This document shows positions 6,380 through 12,522 of a DNA stretch of 12,991 bases, in pieces. Position numbers and translations under genes: made by a program. Below the pieces are notes generated by a model. It was given only the letters and a program-made list of their open reading frames with translations, searched no databases and had not been told where the DNA came from. Position 1 is the stretch's first letter. Each line of letters opens with the position of its first letter. The stretch comes from Chloroflexota bacterium (lineage in GTDB: Bacteria > Chloroflexota > Anaerolineae > 4572-78): the NCBI GenBank assembly GCA_024278725.1, contig JAJRSQ010000050.1:1-12991 (forward strand), in the 5' to 3' direction.

Positions 6380-7570
6380 TTAACCAACCTCTGCCAATGC
6401 CAGCGACAATTTTTCCGTCAACACATCAATTTCCGCTTCAGAGATGACCAGCGGCGGCAACAGCCGCACCACATTCGCCCCCGCCGATAAAATCAGCAAG
6501 CCCTGTTCCTGCGCCGCCGCGACAATATTTGCGGCGGGAACGGTGGTGAGCAAGCCCCACATCATCCCCCGCCCGCGCACATCGGTCACAGTGGGGTGAT
6601 GTTTCACCAACCATCGAAGTTTCCGCTCCAGATAATCGCTCCGATGGCGCACATCCGCCAGAAATTCGGCTTGGCTCAGGGTGGAAAAAACCGCCCGCGC
6701 CACCCGGCTCACAAAGGGACCCCCGGCAAAGGTGCTACCGTGGTCGCCGGGTTGGATGGCATCCGCCACCGCCTGCGTCATCAGAATTGCGCCCATCGGC
6801 AGCCCGCCCGCCAGCGGTTTCGCCACCGTCATGATGTCGGGTTGCACGCCGAAGGGTTCATGCGCCCACAACGTGCCGGTGCGCCCCACCCCGCACTGCA
6901 CCTCGTCGAAAATCAGCAGCGCGCCGGTTTCATCACAGCGACGGCGAATCGCCGCCAGAAAATCGTCATCGGCGGGGGTGACGCCCCCCTCGCCCTGTAC
7001 CGGCTCGACAATCACCGCGCAGGTTTTCTTGGTGATGGCGGCGCGGGCGGAAGCAATATTGTTGAATGCCGCGAAGGTCACACCGGGCATCACCGGCTCA
7101 AAGGGCGCGCGATATTTCTCGGTGGCGGTGGCGGCAACTGCCCCCATTGACCGCCCGTGAAACGAGCCGCTGAAAGCGACAATGCCGGTTTTATCGGTGC
7201 GATTCAAAACGGCGCGGGCATATTTTCGGGCGAATTTGAATGCGCCTTCATTGGCTTCCGAACCGGAATTGGCGAAAAAGACGCGGGCGGCAAAAGAGGA
7301 TTCGCACAAATCGCGCGCCAATTGAGCCATCGGCGCATTGTGATACAGATTCGACAGGTGAATGGGCGCGGCGGCGGCTTCCTTCAGCGCGGCGCGCACC
7401 ACCGGATGCCCGTGTCCCAGCGCGTTCACCGCAATGCCCGAACCGCCGTCCAAATAGCGCGTGCGGTCATCGGCAACCAGCCACACCCCATCCCCCCCGA
7501 TGATGACAAAATCAGGGCGGTTGTACGTCTGCAAAACATATTGTTTTTCCAGCATGATTGTTTCGTTCAT
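6380..7570 (-). CDS. argD: Acetylornithine aminotransferase
   Basis: PLP enzyme that converts N-acetylglutamate semialdehyde to N-acetylornithine with glutamate as amino donor. Class III aminotransferase features: YLDGGSGIAVNALGHGHP (39-56), FFANSGSEANE (98-108, phosphate binding), SFHGRSMGA (136-144), VEPVQGEGGV (188-197), LIFDEVQCGVGRTG (219-232, Asp222 contacts the pyridine N), TVAKPLAGGLPMGA (248-261) with Schiff-base Lys251, and HGSTFAGGP (277-285). Length 396 is normal. ATG 7570 is taken; Met6 (7555) is possible, and neither has a strong ribosome site (GGAA about nine bases before 7570). The position between argB and the GNAT gene makes an arginine role much more likely than other class III transaminations. 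It may also act on succinyl-diaminopimelate, as some ArgD proteins do. Confidence 0.93.
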   Translation of the reverse strand: MNETIMLEKQYVLQTYNRPDFVIIGGDGVWLVADDRTRYLDGGSGIAVNALGHGHPVVRAALKEAAAAPIHLSNLYHNAPMAQLARDLCESSFAARVFFANSGSEANEGAFKFARKYARAVLNRTDKTGIVAFSGSFHGRSMGAVAATATEKYRAPFEPVMPGVTFAAFNNIASARAAITKKTCAVIVEPVQGEGGVTPADDDFLAAIRRRCDETGALLIFDEVQCGVGRTGTLWAHEPFGVQPDIMTVAKPLAGGLPMGAILMTQAVADAIQPGDHGSTFAGGPFVSRVARAVFSTLSQAEFLADVRHRSDYLERKLRWLVKHHPTVTDVRGRGMMWGLLTTVPAANIVAAAQEQGLLILSAGANVVRLLPPLVISEAEIDVLTEKLSLALAEVG

Positions 7571-7577
7571 GATTCAC

Positions 7578-7619
7578 GTTCCGGGGTTGAGGTTTCAAGT
7601 TTCAAGTTTCTGGTCTCAA
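7578..7619. repeat. Heptanucleotide repeat tract at the argB-argD junction
   Basis: Six consecutive seven-base units on the plus strand: GTTCCGG, GGTTGAG, GTTTCAA, GTTTCAA, GTTTCTG, GTCTCAA. They fill the gap between argB and argD and include the argB stop codon (7616-7618). The unit is closely related to the tract at 6275-6323. Confidence 0.7.
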
Positions 7620-8362
7620 ATCTCATTCAAAAATCGCGTGCCGACACCCGCTTTCAGCCCGTCTAAATTGGTGATGCGGACAATTTTCACCCCATCCGCC
7701 ACTGCTTTCAATGCCGATTGCACTTTGGGCATCATCCCCCCGGTGATGACCCCGTCCGCAATGAGCGAAACCATATCGGTGGGGGAGAGTTCGGGAATCA
7801 CCGCGCCATCTTTCAGCACGCCGGGCACATTGGTGATGAAAACCAGCTCATCGGCGCGCAGGGCGATTGCCAACGCCACCGCCACATGGTCGGCGTTGAC
7901 GTTGAACACAAAACCGCCCGGTCCGTAACAAATGGGCGATACCACCGGCATCACGTCATTGTCCAGCAGGTTGCGGAACACATCGGTGCGGACGTCGGTC
8001 ACTTCGCCAACATGCCCCAAATCGCCGCCGGGATGCTCCAACTTTCGCGCCCGAATGCTCGCCCGGTCAATACCGGACATGCCGAAAGCGTCCACGCCGG
8101 CGTTTGAAAGCGCCGCCACCAACCGTTTGTTCACCCGTCCCGCCAGCACCATCTGCACCAGCGCCAGCGAATCGGCATCGGTGACGCGAAGCCCGTCAAT
8201 ATATTGCGGAACCAGTCCCAACTTTTCCTGAAGCTGACGGATTTCTTTTCCGCCGCCGTGAACCAGCACGGGGGGTTCGGACAGAGCGGCAATTGCCGCG
8301 CCGATGGCATCCACAAAGGTGGGGTCGTCTATTTCATTGCCGCCGATTTTCAACACCAGCAT
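7616..8362 (-). CDS. argB: Acetylglutamate kinase
   Basis: Phosphorylates N-acetylglutamate with ATP, the second step of arginine synthesis. Amino-acid-kinase fold signatures: KIGG at Lys5 (ATP phosphate), VHGGGKEI (34-41), GLRVTD (57-62), LAGRVNKRLV (73-82), FNVNADHVAVALA (153-165), FITNVPGV (175-182) and ITGGMMPKV (206-214) with Lys213. At 248 residues it is the short form and begins directly with the first beta strand. The N-terminal helix that mediates arginine inhibition in longer bacterial kinases is absent, so feedback inhibition is not expected. GGAG lies about six bases before ATG 8362, just behind the argC stop 12 bases away, which implies coupling. The LysW-aminoadipate kinase LysZ is related, but there is no lysW or lysX nearby and an N-acetylglutamate synthase is present. 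Confidence 0.93.
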   Translation of the reverse strand: MLVLKIGGNEIDDPTFVDAIGAAIAALSEPPVLVHGGGKEIRQLQEKLGLVPQYIDGLRVTDADSLALVQMVLAGRVNKRLVAALSNAGVDAFGMSGIDRASIRARKLEHPGGDLGHVGEVTDVRTDVFRNLLDNDVMPVVSPICYGPGGFVFNVNADHVAVALAIALRADELVFITNVPGVLKDGAVIPELSPTDMVSLIADGVITGGMMPKVQSALKAVADGVKIVRITNLDGLKAGVGTRFLNEI

Positions 8363-8374
8363 AAAAGTCTCCGG

Positions 8375-9391
8375 TTAAAAATACAGGGATTCGGTTTCAT
8401 CGAGTCCGAACATCACATTGAAATTTTGCACCGCCTGCCCTGCCGCCCCCTTGCCCAAATTGTCGATGGAGGCGCACACGATGAGCTGGCGGGGGCGCAC
8501 AACCGTCACCGAAATGACGGCGGTGTCGGTGCGGCGGGTGTGGGCAAAGGAAGCGAGTTCGCCGGCGGGGAGGATGCGCACCATCGGCGAGGCGGCGAAA
8601 ACCGAGCCGTACAGCGAGAGTACCGCTTCCTCGGTGATGTTTTGATTCAACGACACGTAAATGGTGGAGAGCATACCCCGGCTGATGGGCACGAGGTGCG
8701 GCGAAAATATCACCGGCGCGGAGGTGTGTCCCCACCGTTCCACCGCCTGTTCCATTTCCGCCAGATGGCGGTGCGCCCGCCCAATATTGTATGGTGAAAG
8801 ATTTTCGTTCACTTCCACAAAATGGGTTTTGAGGCTTGGCTTCCGCCCCGCGCCGCTGACCCCGCTTTTGCTGTCGGCAATGATGGGCGTATTTTCGGCG
8901 AGCAGGTTTGTTTTCAATAGCGGATACAGCCCCAAAATCACACTGGTGGGATAACAGCCGGGATTCGCCAGAATATCGGTTTGGCGCACGGCATTCCGGT
9001 TGATTTCAGGGATGCCGTACACGGCATCTTCCAGCAGATGCGGCGCGGCGTGCGTCACCCCATACCAGCGCTGATAGGTGGCGGCATCGCGCAACCGAAA
9101 ATCGGCGGAAAGGTCAATCACCCGCGCGCCCGCTTCCCGCGCGCGAATGACGGAGGGCATGCTGGCGGCGTGCGGCAAACAGCAGAAAACCGCGTCCACC
9201 GCGTCCAGCGGCGCATCGGCGCTGGGAACGAGCGGCACATCCCACCCCACGGGATACGCGCGGCTGAGATTCTGCCCGGCGTATGTTTCGGATGTGGCGA
9301 AGGTCAGTTCCACGGCAGTATGGTGGCGCAAACGGCGAATCACCTCCAACCCGGTATAGCCTGTTGCGCCAAAAACCCCAACTCGAATCAT
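8375..9391 (-). CDS. argC: N-acetyl-gamma-glutamyl-phosphate reductase
   Basis: NADPH-dependent reduction of N-acetylglutamyl phosphate to the semialdehyde, third step of arginine synthesis. Seen (numbered from ATG 9391): Rossmann motif VGVFGATGYTGLE (4-16), FCCLPHAAS (69-77), DLSADFRL (93-100), the active-site Cys146 in ANPGCYPTS, SKSGVSGAGR (174-183), PHLVPISRGMLSTIY (231-245) and IDNLGKGAAGQAVQN (309-323). Length 338 is normal. Two adjacent ATG codons (9394 and 9391) follow GGAGGA (9395-9400). The second gives the more workable spacing, so I chose it; the difference is one Met. It is the first gene of the argC-argB-argD-GNAT-sirtuin unit. A terminator ends only about 15 bases before its start, so expression requires passing that hairpin. 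Confidence 0.95.
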   Translation of the reverse strand: MIRVGVFGATGYTGLEVIRRLRHHTAVELTFATSETYAGQNLSRAYPVGWDVPLVPSADAPLDAVDAVFCCLPHAASMPSVIRAREAGARVIDLSADFRLRDAATYQRWYGVTHAAPHLLEDAVYGIPEINRNAVRQTDILANPGCYPTSVILGLYPLLKTNLLAENTPIIADSKSGVSGAGRKPSLKTHFVEVNENLSPYNIGRAHRHLAEMEQAVERWGHTSAPVIFSPHLVPISRGMLSTIYVSLNQNITEEAVLSLYGSVFAASPMVRILPAGELASFAHTRRTDTAVISVTVVRPRQLIVCASIDNLGKGAAGQAVQNFNVMFGLDETESLYF

Positions 9392-9405
9392 CATTCCTCC
9401 ATATT

Positions 9406-9435
9406 AAAAAAACCGCCTCCTGTGTGCGGAGCCGG
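9406..9435 (-). terminator. Attenuator-type terminator in the argC leader
   Basis: On the minus strand CCGGCTCC and GGAGGCGG pair (seven pairs, one G-G mismatch) around loop GCACACA, followed by seven T. The T run ends six bases before the argC ribosome site, leaving no room for a promoter in between, so any argC transcript must cross it. A competing five-pair stem, GCTGG (9446-9450) with CCGGC (9431-9435), would take the 5' arm of the terminator and could be the antiterminator. Confidence 0.75.
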
Positions 9436-9474
9436 TAGCCATAAGCCAGCAAAGAACACGCGAAGCAACACAAA

Positions 9475-9522
9475 TCAAGCGGTCAATGTGCGGTTCCTAC
9501 GGATAATTTGCCCGAAATTCAT
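9475..9522 (-). CDS. Putative arginine leader peptide (15 aa)
   Basis: A tiny ORF reading MNFGQIIRRNRTLTA then TGA, placed between a good promoter and the attenuator of argC. Codons 8-11 are CGT AGG AAC CGC, so three of four specify Arg, including an AGG that looks uncommon in neighbouring genes, which favour CGC. Such a layout is what ribosome-mediated attenuation needs: a ribosome stalled on Arg codons when charged tRNA-Arg is scarce changes folding downstream. The start codon has no ribosome site and would lie only about three bases inside the predicted transcript, so translation would have to be leaderless. The stop lies 39 bases before the terminator stem. Chance occurrence of a short Arg-containing ORF is the main alternative. 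Confidence 0.5.
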   Translation of the reverse strand: MNFGQIIRRNRTLTA

Positions 9523-9531
9523 AGTGGCAGA

Positions 9532-9560
9532 AGTGTAGCATATCCCACCGAATTGGTCAA
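9532..9560 (-). promoter_or_regulatory. Promoter of the arginine operon
   Basis: On the minus strand TTGACC (9555-9560), 17 bases, TACACT (9532-9537), with TGC directly before the -10 box (extended -10, TGn). It begins nine bases after the glycosyltransferase stop codon. The expected start near 9525 is about three bases before the leader peptide ATG. Confidence 0.7.
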
Positions 9561-9568
9561 TTCAAAAA

Positions 9569-10777
9569 TCACCAGTAGGTTTGCGCCCGCTCGGTGACCA
9601 CCCGCCGGTAGACCATTTCATACGTTTTTCGGGCAATCCGATGCCAGTTGTATTTTTGCGCCACCATCAAACGGGCGGCGGCGGCGCGGTCGGCGGCGGC
9701 GCGGGGATTTTTCAGCACGTGCAAAATCCCCCATGATGTCGATTCGGGGTCATCGGAGAAGATGAGCGTGCCCGTTTTATCATGCGTCACCACTTCCCCC
9801 AACCCGCCGACATCGGATGCCACCACCGGACAATTGAATTTCATCGCTTCCAGCGCCACAATCCCGAACGGCTCATACAGGCTGGGGAAAACGGCACAAC
9901 TGGCAACGGAAAAGAAGCGGTCGCGGTCATCATCGGTGATGAACCCGACGAAAGTCACATGCCCGTCAATGCCCAGCGATTTCGCCAGCGATTGCAGTTC
10001 CCCGGCGGCGGGACCTTTCCCCGCCAGCACCAGTTTTGCAGTGGGAAACACGTCCAGCACGTGCGGCATAGCATTCAACAGCACCTGAAAGCCCTTTTCA
10101 AAAACCAACCGCCCCACGGAAAAAATGAGCGGGTCGGCAGGGGCGGCGTATTTGGCGCGGAAGAGCGCCAATTCCGTGGGCGAAAAACGGTCAACGTGAG
10201 ACATGGCAATCCCGTTGGGAATCATGTCCACTTTGTCGGTCGGCAGGGCAAACAATCGCACCAGCTCGTTCACCATATAATTGCTGCACGCAATCACCCG
10301 CCACGCCTCAAAGGAAAGGTTGCGCTCAAGGTCATCGATGCGCCGCGAAAGTTGGTTGGGAAGGGTGCTGCTGCGCCAGCGTCCGCGCTCGGTAGCGTGG
10401 ATGGTGACCACCAGCGGGCATTTGTGGCTCAACTTCAGTTCAATGGCGGCGAAACCCACCAGCCAATCGTGAGCGTGAATCAAATCAAAGCCGCCGACAT
10501 CCGCCCACAGTTCCGTCGCCCGCGCATCCAGCAATTCATTCGTGGCGAAAGCGCGCTCGTAAATATCGGTGGTGGGGTCAACCGAAGCGTTGTCCACCCA
10601 GTGGACAGTCAGATTTGGATGAAGTTGTTCCCGGTCGCACGGAGGATTCGGGCGGGGGGTCACAATATGAACCTGCACCCCGTTTTGCGCCAGCGCGGGC
10701 GCAAGCTCCGCCACGTGTCGCCCCAACCCGCCCACAACCAGCGGGGGAAATTCCCACGAAAGCATCAAAACTTTCAC
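9569..10777 (-). CDS. GT4-family glycosyltransferase (glycogen-synthase-like)
   Basis: Two Rossmann domains of the GT-B fold. The N-terminal domain begins VLMLSWEFPPLVVGGLGRHV (3-22), the donor/acceptor loop style shared by GT4 enzymes and bacterial glycogen synthases, and includes DLIHAHDWL (98-106). The C-terminal domain carries FSVGRLVFEKG (219-229, with Arg223 and Lys228 positioned for the nucleotide-sugar phosphates), LAGKGP (251-256), the EPFGIVALE pattern (Glu302 and Glu310 of the E-x7-E motif) and SDVGGLGEVV (321-330). Length 402 is normal for retaining GT4 enzymes. No signal peptide is seen, so it is cytoplasmic. The start is GTG at 10777 with only a weak GGA upstream. It follows the lipoprotein gene by 12 bases, so the two are probably co-transcribed. 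The acceptor and sugar cannot be assigned; glycogen, trehalose or envelope glycans are all possible. Confidence 0.88.
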   Translation of the reverse strand: MKVLMLSWEFPPLVVGGLGRHVAELAPALAQNGVQVHIVTPRPNPPCDREQLHPNLTVHWVDNASVDPTTDIYERAFATNELLDARATELWADVGGFDLIHAHDWLVGFAAIELKLSHKCPLVVTIHATERGRWRSSTLPNQLSRRIDDLERNLSFEAWRVIACSNYMVNELVRLFALPTDKVDMIPNGIAMSHVDRFSPTELALFRAKYAAPADPLIFSVGRLVFEKGFQVLLNAMPHVLDVFPTAKLVLAGKGPAAGELQSLAKSLGIDGHVTFVGFITDDDRDRFFSVASCAVFPSLYEPFGIVALEAMKFNCPVVASDVGGLGEVVTHDKTGTLIFSDDPESTSWGILHVLKNPRAAADRAAAARLMVAQKYNWHRIARKTYEMVYRRVVTERAQTYW

Positions 10778-10789
10778 AATGATATCCGT

Positions 10790-11365
10790 TTACTGCAAAG
10801 AATGTACGGCGGCACGATTCAGCCGTCCCGTTTGCGCGGCGCGGTCAATCAAATCCACCAGCGCGCGGGTTGCCAGATATGCCTGCCGTGCCTGCTCATC
10901 CGGCGGCGACCCCGCCAGCGTGCTGAAATCGGCATCGAATGTCGGCGGCAGCGCGTCGAAATCGGTGAAACGGACGGGAGCAATCACCGCCAGCCCCGCC
11001 GCATCGAAAATCGGCGCGGTGTCGGCAAAAAGTGCGCCGTCCCATTCGCCAATCACGCCGATGACGTCGGAGTCTATCACGAACTCCTGCGCCTGCAAAA
11101 TCGCTTCGGCGGATTGCGCGAAATCGTTCAGCGCCACCAGTTCGATTTTATAGCCTGCCACGCCCCCGGTGCGGTTTATTTCCCGCAGAGCAAGCTTCAC
11201 CCCGTACAATCGTTGGTAGCCGTTCCGGCGCTGCACGCCTTCAAACGGGCTGAGCAATCCGATTTTCTTCACGGGGAGCGTGCCGCCCGGCACGGTACAT
11301 GCCGCCAGAAAAAGCAACATCAAAAGCAGTATGGATGGGGTCAGCTTGCTGTTGTGGTATCGCAT
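10790..11365 (-). CDS. Short lipoprotein, one-lobe type-I periplasmic-binding-like
   Basis: Begins with a lipoprotein signal (Lys7, hydrophobic 11-22, lipobox LAAC, Cys23). From about residue 34 it resembles branched-chain amino acid/amide-binding proteins: KIGLLSPFEGVQRRNGYQRLYGVKLALREIN (34-64), ELVALNDFAQSAEAI (75-89), then VIGVIGEWDGALFADTAPIFDAAGLAVIAPV (101-131). That family normally has about 350-400 residues and two lobes. This protein has 191, ending with a segment (156-190: YLATRALVDLIDRA, then NRAAVHSL) that looks like the family's final helices. Most of the second lobe is therefore missing, by natural reduction or internal deletion. AAGGCGG nine bases before ATG 11365 is its ribosome site. 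No permease or ATPase gene is nearby, so a sensor or scaffold role is as likely as transport. Confidence 0.7.
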   Translation of the reverse strand: MRYHNSKLTPSILLLMLLFLAACTVPGGTLPVKKIGLLSPFEGVQRRNGYQRLYGVKLALREINRTGGVAGYKIELVALNDFAQSAEAILQAQEFVIDSDVIGVIGEWDGALFADTAPIFDAAGLAVIAPVRFTDFDALPPTFDADFSTLAGSPPDEQARQAYLATRALVDLIDRAAQTGRLNRAAVHSLQ

Positions 11366-11373
11366 GTTATAAT
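11346..11373 (+). promoter_or_regulatory. Promoter of the Pro/Thr-rich lipoprotein gene
   Basis: TTGCTG (11346-11351), 16 bases, then a perfect TATAAT (11368-11373). The -35 box and spacer lie inside the first codons of the divergent lipoprotein gene. The start is expected near 11380, a few bases before AGGAGGT. Confidence 0.6.
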
Positions 11374-11374
11374 T

Positions 11375-11392
11375 CCGCCTTGTTCAAGGAGG
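11375..11392. promoter_or_regulatory. Back-to-back ribosome binding sites forming a dyad
   Basis: CCGCCTTG-TT-CAAGGAGG is an inverted repeat with one mismatch. Each arm is a ribosome site: AAGGAGG for the plus-strand gene (ATG 11403) and AAGGCGG for the minus-strand gene (ATG 11365), spaced nine to ten bases from their starts. The dyad may be no more than this coincidence, or may also be an operator. Confidence 0.55.
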
Positions 11393-11402
11393 TATAATTT
11401 AA

Positions 11403-12182
11403 ATGGAATCATCATTTTTTGCAAAACACGCCCTAAAACTCAGTGGATTAATCCTCATCGCATCGTTGGCGGCATGCTCGCCGGGATTTTTGGCGCAAAG
11501 CAAACCCACCCCCACCCCCACCAAAACCCCGCGCCCGCAGCCCGTCGCCTTCGCCACCCAAACGCCCGCGCCGACCTTCACCGCGACCCCCATCCCCACC
11601 GATACCCCCGTGCCACCCACGGCAACGCCTGCCCCCACCGACATCCCCATCCCGGCGGACACCGCGACCCCCATCCCCACCGATACTCCCGTGCCGCCCA
11701 CCAACACCCCCGCCCCACCGACGGCAACCTTCACCCCGGCACCGCCCACCGCCACCCCTACCCCCGCGCTCGATTTCGTCATTTCCGAAATTTACGTGCT
11801 GGGGCTGGGTGAAAACAACGGCGGGATTGAAGGTCCCGGCTCAATGCGGGTCATCTTCATCAACGTGGTGGATGCAGCGGGCAACCCGATTGACGGCGCG
11901 CGCATCATCAACGTTGCGCCCTACCCCGGGGAAACCGTCTCCGGCGATAAAGGTCCGGGCAAAGCGGAAATTTTGATGGACCGAGAAGTGTTCAATCTGA
12001 AAATTGAGAGCGTGAATGGCGCACCCGTGACCAGCGAAGTATCGCACAATCTCTCACTCATGCAACCCGAACCCGCCGACATCGCCGGAAAACTGGGGAG
12101 CGCCTGCCCCACGGTGGACAACTGTCCGCTGCCGCCGTACAAACATTTTTCATACCGGATAACCTTCCGGCGGACGTATTAA
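11403..12182 (+). CDS. Lipoprotein with long Pro/Thr linker and C-terminal domain of unknown function
   Basis: A predicted lipoprotein (259 aa): hydrophobic 12-24, lipobox LAAC, Cys25. Residues 34-127 are an extended linker almost entirely of Pro, Thr and Ala in repeats such as PTDTPVPPT. This type of stalk is common behind lipoboxes in Chloroflexota and probably spans the cell wall or carries O-glycans. Residues 128-259 form a globular part (DFVISEIYVLGLGENNGG..., NVVDAAGNPIDGARI, GETVSGDKGPGKAEI) that reads like an Ig-like or carboxypeptidase-regulatory-like beta sandwich; Cys231 and Cys237 near the end could form a disulfide. I do not recognise a named family. Start ATG 11403 is supported by AGGAGGT (11387-11393) and the promoter upstream. 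It is divergent from the PBP-like lipoprotein gene, only 37 bases away. Confidence 0.8.
   Translation: MESSFFAKHALKLSGLILIASLAACSPGFLAQSKPTPTPTKTPRPQPVAFATQTPAPTFTATPIPTDTPVPPTATPAPTDIPIPADTATPIPTDTPVPPTNTPAPPTATFTPAPPTATPTPALDFVISEIYVLGLGENNGGIEGPGSMRVIFINVVDAAGNPIDGARIINVAPYPGETVSGDKGPGKAEILMDREVFNLKIESVNGAPVTSEVSHNLSLMQPEPADIAGKLGSACPTVDNCPLPPYKHFSYRITFRRTY
11579..11740 (+). repeat. In-frame 81-bp internal duplication in the Pro/Thr linker
   Basis: 36 bases at 11579-11614 recur at 11660-11695 with one difference (C to T near the end). The offset of 81 bases is 27 codons, so the duplication keeps the frame. The rest of each 81-base unit is similar but more diverged. Both encode TATPIPTDTPVPPT. 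Confidence 0.8.
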
Positions 12183-12324
12183 TGATGTGCAACTTCTCGG
12201 AAGATGGCAAAATGGAACACAGACAACGCAGCGTTATTCCCCAAATTTCGCTGTCTCTGTGCCTCTGCGTCTCGATGGTGCAAAATTAATTAGCTCAATC
12301 AGAATCCGGGGGAAATTTATAAAA
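12183..12324. repeat. Intergenic stretch with degenerate cacagag-type repeat
   Basis: No gene is seen here. The segment 12214-12281 holds an imperfect inverted repeat. Its left arm is GGAACACAGACAACGCAGCG (12214-12233) and its right arm starts at CGCTGTCTCTGTG (12249-12261) and runs on to CTCTGCGTCTC. This looks like a decayed copy of the ACACAGAGACACAGAG family found between genes in many environmental bacteria. The remaining bases show nothing recognisable. Confidence 0.35.
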
Positions 12325-12406
12325 TGTCATTGCGAGGCGCGTTTTTTGCGCCGAAGCAATCTCCGCTAACGTTCACTGAGATTGCTTCGCTTCGCTCGCA
12401 ATGACA
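12325..12406. repeat. 82-bp cruciform-forming inverted repeat, MITE/REP-like
   Basis: Ends are perfect 12-base inverted repeats, TGTCATTGCGAG (12325-12336) and CTCGCAATGACA (12395-12406). Inside, GAAGCAATCTC (12353-12363) pairs with GAGATTGCTTC (12378-12388) around a 14-base loop. Between the outer and inner stems the left side has its own hairpin GGCGC-GTTTTTT-GCGCC (12336-12352), so the folded form is branched. The CATTGCGAG...GAAGCAATCTC consensus is a widespread dispersed repeat in diverse bacteria. It is non-coding and probably moved by a transposase encoded elsewhere, or maintained as an RNA or DNA hairpin. Confidence 0.85.
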
Positions 12407-12461
12407 GACCCCCTGAATTCCCAAAGAACCAATTAATTTTCCCCGATGGAATATCATCCGG

Positions 12462-12490
12462 TTGAAAAAAATGCCACTCTCCCGTATAAT
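12462..12490 (+). promoter_or_regulatory. Near-consensus promoter of the aminotransferase gene
   Basis: TTGAAA (12462-12467), exactly 17 bases, then TATAAT (12485-12490). Transcription should start near 12497, about 26 bases before the ATG. It is the best promoter match in the window. Confidence 0.85.
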
Positions 12491-12522
12491 TTCCACAAAC
12501 CCAACCACCAAAAGGAGCTGCT

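Noticed and set aside
7616..9391. LysZ/LysY of the LysW-dependent lysine pathway instead of ArgB/ArgC
   Set aside because: No lysW carrier or lysX ligase is present, and an N-acetylglutamate synthase-like GNAT shares the operon.
9475..9500. T-box riboswitch in the argC leader (AGGAACCGC resembles part of the T-box sequence)
   Set aside because: The conserved UGGN-containing T-box core (AGGGUGGNACCGCG) is not matched, the leader is too short for stem I with a specifier loop, and the element lies inside the short ORF.
9490..9540. ArgR operator (ARG box) near the argC promoter
   Set aside because: No pair of 18-base AT-rich imperfect palindromes of the TNTGNATWWWWATNCANA type could be found around the promoter.
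9782..11812. A 676-residue plus-strand open frame opposite the glycosyltransferase and lipoprotein genes
   Set aside because: Its translation is rich in His, Arg and Gln with no recognisable domain, and it is antisense to two genes with clear family motifs; it is a shadow of high-GC codon use.
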